From Bacillota bacterium (GTDB lineage: Bacteria; Bacillota; Sulfobacillia; Sulfobacillales; Sulfobacillaceae), in NCBI GenBank assembly GCA_023475835.1, contig JAMCVM010000179.1:1-39467 (forward strand): a DNA stretch of 39,467 bases, read 5' to 3'. Below are positions 17,114 through 25,238 of the stretch, piece by piece. Each line of letters opens with the position of its first letter. Position 1 is the stretch's first letter. Position numbers and translations under genes: made by a program. Below the pieces are notes generated by a model. That model had not been told where the DNA came from and searched no databases. It saw nothing but the letters and a program-made list of their open reading frames with translations.

Positions 17114-18835
17114 TTACAAGGGTCGAATCAGCGGCATCAACGTATATTTTCTATGATGGGCGACAATAATCGATTCTTTCCAGGCCTGCCACTCACGTTC
17201 CTGATCCAGGGCTCGGTATGCGTCTCGAACATATGCGGCGGCTAAAGCCGCCGTTTGGTATTCGCCATTCCGGCCTTCATTCATAATCGCTAAGGCTCGT
17301 TTCTGGAAGAATCGGACCACCCATTCGGCGCGTTCGGGGATCAGGGCTAGGACCCCTTCTCGGACCAACTCTGCACTGACCCCGTGCGCCTGCTCCATCA
17401 CCCTGATGAGCTCATCAAGATGACGCTCCGAGGCCAAGACTCGGATGGCTTCCTCGGGAGCATAGCCATTCAGATAGACCGCATGCAATTCGGAAGCCAG
17501 TTCGCTCCAGTCTCCTGACCACAGTTCTTTGAGGCGGCGATACCTGTGAAAGCTGGGGTCTGCCCTCCAGGCGTTTCGATGAAGGCCGAGCAACTCCGCC
17601 CGATGTCCGCCCACTTCCGCCATTTCGGCTAGGCGCTTGGCCAGGTGGGGCGCATCACCCAGATCCCTCCACTGGTTCACGCCATATTGAAACGCTGTCT
17701 CGCCATCCAACCGAGCGATTTCGGTGACTGCCGTAAGAATATCGTGTTCGCGTTGCAAGTACTCCGTGCTGTAGGAAATAGCGTCCGACACCCTCTTTAG
17801 CTGAACCAGACGACACACGTGCTCGAGGTGAAGTCCCATGGTTTGCGCATACTGTAGGTAGCCTTGGTCGTCCCCTTGGCGGTCGAGACAGCGCAGCCAC
17901 GATCGTCCCACCAACGTTCTGAAGTCTGGGTCGTCAACTTCCCCCTCCAATATCACCGGGATCCAATCTGAACCTTGCTCCATCACCCAAACGACCACTT
18001 CCAGCGCCTCAATGCCATAGTTGGACAGCTCCGCGTTCCACTCTTTCAACAAAGTCTCTACGGTCGCACGGTCTTTGGGCAGAAGCCGCGCTGCCATCAT
18101 CGCATCCAGCCACACCTGGGACAGATCATGGAAAAAGCCATAAAGGCTCCCCGCTTCTTCATCGACGGTGTCCCACACGGTAACGATTTCCCCGGTCAGC
18201 CCGAGCAACATGAAGACCGCTTCTTCGCTCTGACCGTCGTCCATCCGGTCACGAATGAGAGCAACCATGGCCTCCAACTCAGCCAGGGCCTTCTCCGCCC
18301 TTTCTGGCCGATGCCGCTGATAACTGAGATCGCCCGCCACGGTGCGAACCTCCTCAGACACCCTCCGCATTATCGCCTCATAATCGCTGGAGGCCGCAAT
18401 AGTATTCCTATCCTGACTCAACTCGCCTGCGATGAAAAATCGCGCCTCGTCATTCTCTTGAAGGCGCATCAAAAGATCGCGGCACCGTTCTACCGATAGC
18501 CGTTGAATTCTCCGGTTCAGAGGTCGCTCACGGAGCAACTCCTCCGAATCGACTTCAGCCGCCAACATCACCGCAACGGTGTGCGGACACCAGGCGTTCT
18601 TCCAAAGTGGGCAGCTACATCGTACGCTGGAAGGAGACCAGTTCTCACCCTCCTGCATCAACATAATCTGCACCTGATACCGGGGATCCTTGTCGGTTAC
18701 GACCTCGGCTAACATCGTCGGCCGATCCCACAACATCCACGCAATCTCGCCACGATTCCTGCACTGCTCGCCTTGAGCAAACATTTCCATGCCAACAGAC
18801 CGTTTGAGCTTATCCAAATCCACTACGATATTCAC
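17114..18835 (-). CDS. SWIM zinc-finger protein (YwqB-like)
   Basis: A 573-residue protein starting at GTG 18835, with AAGGAG 12 bases upstream. A SWIM zinc finger is clear: C73-S-C75-x7-C83-x-H85 (CSCPLWKNAWCPH), a fold that binds nucleic acid or protein. The rest is alpha-helical in character, rich in Leu, Glu and Arg, and resembles TPR/HEAT-like repeats near residues 300-560 without a clear signature. No enzyme motif is visible. Pairing with the downstream SWIM/SNF2 helicase suggests they work together; the role is unknown. Confidence 0.85.
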   Translation of the reverse strand: MNIVVDLDKLKRSVGMEMFAQGEQCRNRGEIAWMLWDRPTMLAEVVTDKDPRYQVQIMLMQEGENWSPSSVRCSCPLWKNAWCPHTVAVMLAAEVDSEELLRERPLNRRIQRLSVERCRDLLMRLQENDEARFFIAGELSQDRNTIAASSDYEAIMRRVSEEVRTVAGDLSYQRHRPERAEKALAELEAMVALIRDRMDDGQSEEAVFMLLGLTGEIVTVWDTVDEEAGSLYGFFHDLSQVWLDAMMAARLLPKDRATVETLLKEWNAELSNYGIEALEVVVWVMEQGSDWIPVILEGEVDDPDFRTLVGRSWLRCLDRQGDDQGYLQYAQTMGLHLEHVCRLVQLKRVSDAISYSTEYLQREHDILTAVTEIARLDGETAFQYGVNQWRDLGDAPHLAKRLAEMAEVGGHRAELLGLHRNAWRADPSFHRYRRLKELWSGDWSELASELHAVYLNGYAPEEAIRVLASERHLDELIRVMEQAHGVSAELVREGVLALIPERAEWVVRFFQKRALAIMNEGRNGEYQTAALAAAYVRDAYRALDQEREWQAWKESIIVAHHRKYTLMPLIRPL

Positions 18836-18929
18836 GACAGCCTACACTCCTTTTTACCACTTACCATCCCAGAAGAAATGGGCAACCGCTCATTATTGGC
18901 TTGGATCACATCCCTCATCATCGCACGTT

Positions 18930-19062
18930 TATACTGCACGCGCGTTACCTTTTACGATTTGGCGCCCAATCTGTTGGCGTCTCAACACCTTGATACAGCA
19001 CGACTTCGTTACATCATTGCGTTCCCCCAAAAACAAACACTATGACCCGCGCGTAGTATACC
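18930..19062 (+). mobile_element. MITE copy 2 (133 bp)
   Basis: Same orientation as copy 1. The left end TATACTGCACGCGCG is somewhat diverged; the right end GACCCGCGCGTAGTATA is close to consensus. Shared interior blocks include GGCGTCTCAACACCTTG and CCCAAAAAC. It lies about 95 bp upstream of the SWIM-protein gene and may carry or disrupt its upstream region. Confidence 0.8.
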
Positions 19063-19504
19063 ACCATCAGCCAAACTCAGGCCCTCTCCGGGCGTATCCA
19101 AAATGGATCGTCCTTGCACCAGCGGGGTCACCGCCACTCACTTTTTTCCATCACTGCCTGCGAATAGTTCTGTGACTCGTCCAACAGGGTAATGAGAGCT
19201 ACGGGCACTCCGCCAGGAAATTCCCTCGTCACAATTCACCCCCTGCAATTGAGGCCAGCCCTGGTCGTCGGGGTCTTATCGGTCGATTGTCAAAACCCGG
19301 CACCCTTTTGCTACCACGACGCATCGTTACGGTCATCCGTAATGACCTTCGCACTCTCGCACTCTTTGGCCCATCCAGGTCCATCTACTCCCACACTCAC
19401 TCCGGATTCCGGGGCTGGCACAACTAGGTCTCGCTCGCAGCTAAACACCCGGTGCCCTCCCCCGAATCCCCAACAACTTGGTTTCCCAGCGTTGTCCCAG
19501 CCCT
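19063..19504. other. Intergenic DNA between MITE copy 2 and the GH42 relic
   Basis: About 440 bp, C-rich on the plus strand. Open frames at 19192-19518 (plus) and 19311-19535 (minus) are low-complexity Pro/Ser/Thr-type frames without a ribosome site or known motif. No gene supported. Confidence 0.4.
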
Positions 19505-21088
19505 CTAGGATTCTTTGACAATCGCTAGATCCCACGGGTCAATCTCGATTACGTCGCCTACGGCTTGGTCGGAAAGCACATCCCATCCCACACGGGCGAC
19601 GGGCACCTGTGTCGCTCGTGTCTGCATGTTGATGTAAAACGTAAAGCGCCCGCTATTCCCCACGCGCGTGGTCATAAATACGCCCGGCGGCGGCACGTGA
19701 ATCGGCTGGTTGGCGACATCTTGGATGAGGGCGTTCACCAGATCGCGCTGGTACCGGACCCCGACGTACGTGACAATTCCTTGGCCGTAGCGGTTTTGGC
19801 TGATGGCGGTGTGGCCTGCATAAAATTTGTCCCGATAAATCCCAATCGGGTTCGCCGTGGTGGGTATTGCTGCCGAGCCTTTTGAGCCCACACTTGATCG
19901 TAGGAGAAGATGAGTCCCACCGAAGCGATTACCCGGGTGGGACCCAAGGCGTCCCCAATTCGCGCTAGTTCCCGACTGAGTTGTTGGATTTCATCATAGG
20001 CTCGTCGTGGTGATCCATCATGGCGCAAGATCCCATTGCGATTTTGCTCTACGTTGAATCGATTCGATCGCCAGCGATAAAATACGACCCCGTTGGCACC
20101 GCGCCCCAGATCTTGATAAGCCCATAGGCGCACAATACCGGGTTCGATGGCAAGATTGTAGGTACCGCCATTGAAATAGCCATTTTTCTGTTCCAGCAGC
20201 CAATAGGGCACCTCCTTCAACCCTCGGATCAAATCATGGGAGAAACACGCCTCGAAGTTGTCCGAATCGACCGCAGGATAGGTGTCCCAGCCCATAAAGT
20301 CCACGTGGTGTACCAGGTCTTGGAGATCTACCCAAGGATACGCCCCCATACTATTGTGACCAATAAATTGACCCTCACTATAGCGTCGGATAATTTGCGC
20401 CTGACGCTCTAAATGCCGGACGACGGAATCCGAGGCAAATCGTAAGTGGTCTAAAATTTGACTGGTCGACGTGGTCAACTGATCGGCACTCGGCAGATCC
20501 ATCTCATCCCAGGCACTATAGGGTTGGCTCCAAAACACCGTACCCCAAGCGTCGTTCAAGGCTTTAAGACTGCCATATCGCGCTTTCAGCCAATCGCGAA
20601 AGTCTTGTCGGCATTGCTCGCAAAAGCAGGGGGTCCCCCGCAATTCGTTATCGATCGGCCAGCCAATGATCCTGGCGTCCTTACCGTAACGTTGAGTCCT
20701 GTGTCCCACGAGTTGGGCAATCTGGCTTTGCAGCCGACGATTATTATAGCAATAGCGCCCTCGGCCTCCATGGATCCGGTGAAATTCATCCGTGGCCACC
20801 ACGTCGGGTACATTGCGCCACAACCAGGGCGGACAACTTTCGGTCGGCGTTCCCAAAATGACCGACAGTCCCTTGGCCGCCGCCAAGGCCAAAAAATCGT
20901 CGACCCATGCGAACTGAAAGCTCTCGGCAGTCGGTTGCAGACTCGTCTACGCTAATTCGGCAATGCGAACCACCTGGATTCCAGCGTCGACCATCAGTTG
21001 CGTATCCGTTTCCCATTGGTCTTTCGGCCAGTGCTCAGAATAATAGGCCGTGCCAAGATAAATGGCGTTGATGTCTACCTTGCATCAT
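19505..21088 (-). pseudogene. GH42 beta-galactosidase, broken
   Basis: The gene would start at ATG 21088 after GAGGAGAGGT. It appears to carry at least three lesions. A one-base shift within the first five codons separates the ATG from the frame INAIYLGTAYYSEHWPKDQW. A TAG nonsense codon follows in RIAELA-stop-TSLQP, where Trp (TGG) is expected. Near 19870 there is a frameshift with loss of most of the middle domain: VGLIFSYDQVWAQ runs almost straight into DKFYAGHTAISQNRYGQG. The TIM barrel is otherwise well kept, with GTPTESCPPWLW, IGWPIDNEL (acid/base Glu), CEQCRQDFRDWLKARYGSL, HNSMGAYPWVDL, DFMGWDTYP and LLEQKNGY (nucleophile region). It is the last gene of the mannan locus. Activity is not expected. 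Confidence 0.88.
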
Positions 21089-21444
21089 ACCTCTCCTCGG
21101 TATCAAGATTTCTCGAATTAACGGGGGATTAAAGCCCCGGGGATCCGCAAGGGTTGGCATGCCCTCCTAAGATGGGGGGCCCGCCCCCCTAGAACGGGGG
21201 CTGTCCGTCTCGGGTGGGGACCATTTCGGGACTACCTATCACACCCTGATGGCTCCCTGACCTTTAGCGCGATGCGCGAATCGTACCGAAGATAGGCGCT
21301 GGGCAGATTCGATGGTGCCAAACCCTTGGCCCAGAGCTTGGCGCGCGCCTAGACACATCGTGGCTGCCACCGTCCCTCGACCCCGTCAGGCTACCGACAG
21401 CGACAACAAAACTCTCGGCGCGGCTTTTCGTTACCCTAAAGCAT
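21089..21444. other. GC-rich spacer with hairpins between the GH76-like and GH42 genes
   Basis: No gene. On the plus strand, GGGG-attaaag-CCCC lies around 21123-21138 and GGGGGGC-CC-GCCCCCC around 21175-21190, within a run of alternating G and C tracts. They could end or attenuate transcription after the GH76-like gene, or be remnants of an IS end, since the first resembles the ...GCTAAAGC... hairpins elsewhere in the window. Confidence 0.35.
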
Positions 21445-22494
21445 TCATTTGCCAGAGGAATCATCCCCTCCGAGGTGCGAAGAGAGGGACAATAGCGCTA
21501 GCATTTCGACAGCAGCCGACGCATCGCGCAACATGATCCCGTCGCGATCGTCCTGACTCGGCAAGTGCAGAGGCGTATCCGAGGACTTAAATTCTTCCAG
21601 TGCTTTGGCCATTGCCGACCCGTAGACAGGAAAAAGGGAGGATGCGATGTCGTATCGGTTCTCAACCGCTAAAAGCCCCCGCAATAGCACGGCATTAAAC
21701 CACGGCGTAGGAGGAAGGGCTTGGCGTTCATCCAAAAACCCAGACAATCCAAGCACGCTGGTTTTTACGTGGTCCCGAAAACTTACTCCCCCGATGCCGT
21801 CTAAAAGCGCCATCGCCTGCAGCGGGGTCCCCGTATTGTAGGTATAAAGAGCGCGGTCGATGACGCCGCCAGCGACGGGCTCATTATCCCAATACCGACC
21901 GTCTGGGGCCCGCATGTGTTGAAGCCACCCCATCATCTTCCATACCGGAGCCAAGTCCGTCACCTCAGGGTCATTGTGGTAAAGACGCGCCGCCAAAACG
22001 ACCGTCGGACCAGTCGAGCAGACATGCAGAGCCCGCTTCGGCTCTTCTTTCCAAAATACGCCTCCAGATTTCTCATCCATCCCTTGCAAGAGAAATCGGT
22101 ACGTCGTTTCGGGGATTCCGAGGAAATCTGGGTGTTCCGCGAGGTCTAAGGCAGCCAGTCCGATCCACGCGTTGTCATCATAAAATGTGTCCCCAAGTGG
22201 GAGCCCAGTTCGCCGATTCGTGCTAGCAAATCCCCCCTTCTCGCGCCGGTAGCCGACCAGCCCGGCATAGAGCCGCTCCCAGTCGGTCGACGTCAGCGCG
22301 TCAAATGCTCCCGCCTGGCAAACCGCCCCGGCGGCGGCCAGCAACGCCCCAAATCCCCAGTTATACGCCCAGATAGGATCGCCCCGTCGCCGGGGCCGGG
22401 ACTCATAGAATCCATCCATCGTGGAGGGATCCGAATAGGTGTCCATCAAACGCCTCCAACATGGTTGAATCATTGTACGCCACGGATTATCCAT
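21445..22494 (-). CDS. Cytoplasmic GH76-like glycosidase (alpha-1,6-mannanase fold)
   Basis: A 349-residue (alpha/alpha)6-barrel-type enzyme. The GH76 signature TFYDDNAWIGLAAL contains the adjacent aspartates D106-D107 that act as catalytic residues in this family. Other family features are WAYNWGFGALLAAAGA, CSTGPTVVLAARLY and YTYNTGTPLQAMALL. The length is normal for a bare GH76 domain. There is no signal peptide, unlike typical GH76 enzymes, so it would cut imported alpha-1,6-mannooligosaccharides inside the cell. A ribosome site AAGGAGG lies seven bases before ATG 22494. It follows the regulator gene by about 60 bp. It could instead act on another alpha-linked sugar; the family call is better supported than the substrate. 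Confidence 0.8.
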   Translation of the reverse strand: MDNPWRTMIQPCWRRLMDTYSDPSTMDGFYESRPRRRGDPIWAYNWGFGALLAAAGAVCQAGAFDALTSTDWERLYAGLVGYRREKGGFASTNRRTGLPLGDTFYDDNAWIGLAALDLAEHPDFLGIPETTYRFLLQGMDEKSGGVFWKEEPKRALHVCSTGPTVVLAARLYHNDPEVTDLAPVWKMMGWLQHMRAPDGRYWDNEPVAGGVIDRALYTYNTGTPLQAMALLDGIGGVSFRDHVKTSVLGLSGFLDERQALPPTPWFNAVLLRGLLAVENRYDIASSLFPVYGSAMAKALEEFKSSDTPLHLPSQDDRDGIMLRDASAAVEMLALLSLSSHLGGDDSSGK

Positions 22495-22526
22495 CGTATG
22501 GCCTCCTTAAAATTGTCGCGAGTGAC

Positions 22527-22545
22527 GCCTCTCCGAAGCGGAGGC
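22527..22545 (-). other. Short hairpin between the regulator and GH76-like genes
   Basis: GCCTCtCCG-aag-CGGAGGC forms an eight-pair stem with one bulge, 9 bp past the regulator stop and just before the ribosome site of the next gene. There is no U-tract, so it more likely protects or modulates mRNA than terminates it. Confidence 0.35.
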
Positions 22546-22553
22546 TTACGGGT

Positions 22554-23693
22554 TCATCCTGGTGGCCTTCCGGAAGCGATGGGCGCTTGACTCGGAGCCG
22601 TTGAGAACCCTTCGACGAGGGTCGTAGGAATCGCGATCACCTCAGCCTGACTGCTGGGATCCGTCATTTTACGCACTAGCAAACGCACTGCGGCCTGTCC
22701 CATGGCCCACTCGTCCTGACGCACATGCGTCAATTCGTACACCGAGTCAATGAGCCAGGGTGCGTCAAAGGTAATTAGAGATATCGACTCTGGACACGAT
22801 CGGCCGAGCGTACGAAGCGCTTTTAGCGTATCCATGCCAATACGATATTCCGTCGCCAACACGCCCGACACCGCAGGATGGTTCTGGAAAAATCGCAACA
22901 CCCCTTGGTAGCGTTGCTCCACCCGCGCCAAGTCTTCGTCCATCCGGTCCGAAGGCAGATCGCAGACAATCAAGTCGTCCTGGGCAGGAATCCCCGCCTC
23001 GCGCAACGCTCGTTCATAGCCGGCATAGCGTTGTTCTAGGGTTTCGGTATGCGCCGTCGGTGGCGATAAGAAGGCAACGGTCCGGTGCCCTTGCTCCAAT
23101 AACCACCGTGTCGCGGTCCACGCGGCCTGTTCGTTTTCCGACCACACCGCGGACACCGGGATGCGGCTGAGCGGCTTGTCGACCAGCACCAAGGGCACTC
23201 GATCGAGATGCAGTCGCAAGATTTGAGCGTTGTGGTACTCACCGTTGACCGGGAAAATAATAAATCCCTGAGCACCTTGAGCTCGCAATCGTTGGATTTC
23301 TTCCGACTCGCCTTCTTGGTCGCCATGAGACAACCCTAAGAGCACGTCAAATCCTGCTTGGCGCAGCCCGTAATGTAGACTCGCCAGTAACCGCACGCCA
23401 TAACTAGGAGACAGTTCCGGCATAATAATCGCGATTAACCCTTGCTTTGCCGGGGTGCGTGGGATCGCCGGACGTTCTTGCACGTAGTTTCCACGCCCTG
23501 GTTGGCGCACAATATACCCTGCTTTGGCAAGTTCATCCAAGGCGCGCTTGGAAGTGATTCGACTAACCTCGAAGCGCGTGGCAATCTCCAATTCTGACCC
23601 CAGCGCATCACCCGGGTGCAGCTGGTCCGATTGAATCGCCTGTAAGATCTCCTGATAAATTCTCTTGTACAACGCATTGTTTTGGCGTGTCAT
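22554..23693 (-). CDS. GntR-LacI hybrid transcriptional regulator (AraR-like)
   Basis: A 379-residue regulator. The start at 23693 (MTRQNNALYKRIYQEI) is preferred because GAGAGGG lies about six bases upstream; a longer frame to 23753 overlaps the neighbour. Residues 1-75 form a GntR-type winged helix (LHPGDALGSELEIATRFEVS, KRALDELAKAGYIVRQPGRG). Residues ~85-370 form a LacI/periplasmic-binding-protein sensor domain (IAIIMPELSPSYG, RYAGYERALREAGI, ISLITFDAPW). This domain order is that of AraR of Bacillus, a sugar-responsive repressor. Lying inside the mannan gene cluster, it most likely controls the cluster in response to a mannose-containing ligand. A matching operator was not identified with confidence. 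Confidence 0.88.
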   Translation of the reverse strand: MTRQNNALYKRIYQEILQAIQSDQLHPGDALGSELEIATRFEVSRITSKRALDELAKAGYIVRQPGRGNYVQERPAIPRTPAKQGLIAIIMPELSPSYGVRLLASLHYGLRQAGFDVLLGLSHGDQEGESEEIQRLRAQGAQGFIIFPVNGEYHNAQILRLHLDRVPLVLVDKPLSRIPVSAVWSENEQAAWTATRWLLEQGHRTVAFLSPPTAHTETLEQRYAGYERALREAGIPAQDDLIVCDLPSDRMDEDLARVEQRYQGVLRFFQNHPAVSGVLATEYRIGMDTLKALRTLGRSCPESISLITFDAPWLIDSVYELTHVRQDEWAMGQAAVRLLVRKMTDPSSQAEVIAIPTTLVEGFSTAPSQAPIASGRPPG

Positions 23694-23743
23694 ATAGTCC
23701 CTCTCGTCGACTAACTGCAAGTGGTGTCCATGGGACCTGGGCA

Positions 23744-25066
23744 CTAACCCCATTGGGAGGATACAATTGGGGCCCGGATCACTGGATCATAGCCCAATAC
23801 ACGCAAAATCAGTTCGGCAAACATCGAATTCGCCCAAGAAAACCACGGACGTGTATACTCATTAGGATGGTCCACATGCACACTCTCATGCATCAAACCG
23901 GCACCGCCGTCAGCTCGAGCAAGCATTCTGACCATATCCCACACTTTGCCCTGAGAAGGCTCGGTCAGAGCCTCCATAATGACCGCGAGCGGCCACGCAT
24001 GACCGACCTCTGTGTGGGCACTGCCCACCCCCGAAAGGGCCCGTCCCTGATAATAATAGGGATTGTCCCGACTGAGCACAAACCCGCGCGTGTTTTGATA
24101 AACCGGATGGTCTACCGAGCAGAAATTCAAAAAGGGTAGGGAGAGTAAACTCGGAATATTCGCATCGTCCATCAATAAGGCGTGGCCGAGTCCATCAACC
24201 TCATAGGCCCAGATCTTCCCATAGCGCGGAGTTTCCTGAAGACTGTATTCGACAAGACCCGTCAAAATATCCGACTGCAAGTGTTGAGCCCGGCGGCGAA
24301 TATCGTCGTCATGCCAAACGGTCATCGCCCACTCGACGATAATGTCGAGCGCAACCGCAAGAAACATTTCAGCGGGAACGAGGTAGGGATAGGTCGTGGC
24401 ATCGTCACTGGGGCGAAATCCCGACCAGATCATTCCTGTCGGACGGGAGACAGGCCCTAATCCGTCGCGCAACAAGGTGTCGGTGGGTGCGCTATGCGGA
24501 CGTTGGAATCGATACGCGCTAAATGCGTCATGTTCTTGCTCACCTTCCAACACGTCGAGCGTGCGAACCACTGCCTGGCGGGGGAGACCGTCCAACACGT
24601 CCACTTTGCCCGTACGGTGAACATACATCCACCACAGCCGAATAGGATGGGCCAAGGAGTCAATCTCAAACTTGCGTTCGTAAACCCACGGGCCCATTTT
24701 GGTCTCATCGTGGGGAAATCCGTGTTGGCCGCTGGGCGTTTGGTTAAACGCATTAGCATAGGGATCTTCCACGATGTAGGCCGCTTGGCGCAAGATAATC
24801 CCATGGATCAACCGTTGTAGAAATTCGTCCGTGTTGGTAAACCGGACGTAAGGCTCAAGTTGCGCGGAGGAGTCTCTCAACCACATCGCTGGAATATCCC
24901 CGGTTAACACGTAGGGCAGTTCGCCTTCCTCCCAACGCACCGTGGTCTCGATGGTATTCAGAAAGCACCGGGCCGCCATGTCCGCCAGATATTTGTCGTC
25001 AATCGCCTGTTTCAAATGGTCAGTCACTCGGGTGAGCGTAGGGTTTTCCGTCCATGTGCTAATCAT
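23744..25066 (-). CDS. GH125 exo-alpha-1,6-mannosidase (metal-independent)
   Basis: A 440-residue (alpha/alpha)6-barrel glycosidase. Motifs typical of GH125 are TGDIPAMWLRDSSAQ (55-69), WSGFRPSDDATTYPYLVPA (214-232) and LMHESVH (391-397). Asp 221/222 and Glu 394 fall where the Clostridium perfringens enzyme has its acid Asp220 and base Glu393. The length is normal and no signal peptide is seen, so it removes mannose from imported alpha-1,6-mannooligosaccharides in the cytoplasm. ATG 25066 is chosen over a TTG one codon earlier; AAGGG lies about nine bases upstream. The gene sits between the importer and the regulator. Confidence 0.93.
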   Translation of the reverse strand: MISTWTENPTLTRVTDHLKQAIDDKYLADMAARCFLNTIETTVRWEEGELPYVLTGDIPAMWLRDSSAQLEPYVRFTNTDEFLQRLIHGIILRQAAYIVEDPYANAFNQTPSGQHGFPHDETKMGPWVYERKFEIDSLAHPIRLWWMYVHRTGKVDVLDGLPRQAVVRTLDVLEGEQEHDAFSAYRFQRPHSAPTDTLLRDGLGPVSRPTGMIWSGFRPSDDATTYPYLVPAEMFLAVALDIIVEWAMTVWHDDDIRRRAQHLQSDILTGLVEYSLQETPRYGKIWAYEVDGLGHALLMDDANIPSLLSLPFLNFCSVDHPVYQNTRGFVLSRDNPYYYQGRALSGVGSAHTEVGHAWPLAVIMEALTEPSQGKVWDMVRMLARADGGAGLMHESVHVDHPNEYTRPWFSWANSMFAELILRVLGYDPVIRAPIVSSQWG

Positions 25067-25194
25067 CAAGCCATCCCTTCTGTCTATCCGTGTGGTTTTC
25101 TAAAGGGGTCGTCTTCCGCTGTCAAGATCCTAGGGCGGACAGGATTCAAAATTTTGGGTTGATCCGCCAAAAACCCCAGCACGTTCATTATAAA

Positions 25195-25227
25195 CCGCAA
25201 GGGCTCACCGTTTGTGAACCCTTGCGG
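25195..25227 (-). terminator. Hairpin after the sugar-binding-protein gene
   Basis: CCGCAAGGG and CCCTTGCGG pair around an inner TCAC/GTGA stem, starting about 11 bp after the binding-protein stop. On the minus strand the stem is followed by TTTAT. It probably acts as a leaky terminator or mRNA stabiliser, keeping binding-protein transcripts above those of the downstream enzymes. Confidence 0.65.
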
Positions 25228-25238
25228 GGTGTTCTACA

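Noticed and set aside
19192-19518. 108-residue plus-strand frame rich in Pro, Ser and Thr
   Set aside because: Low-complexity translation of C-rich DNA, no ribosome site, overlapping a minus-strand relic gene.
20045-20063. A copy of the LacI-type operator core (AATCGATTCGAT) inside the GH42 relic
   Set aside because: It lies within coding sequence, is shorter than the full palindrome and is not near a promoter; chance is the simpler explanation.
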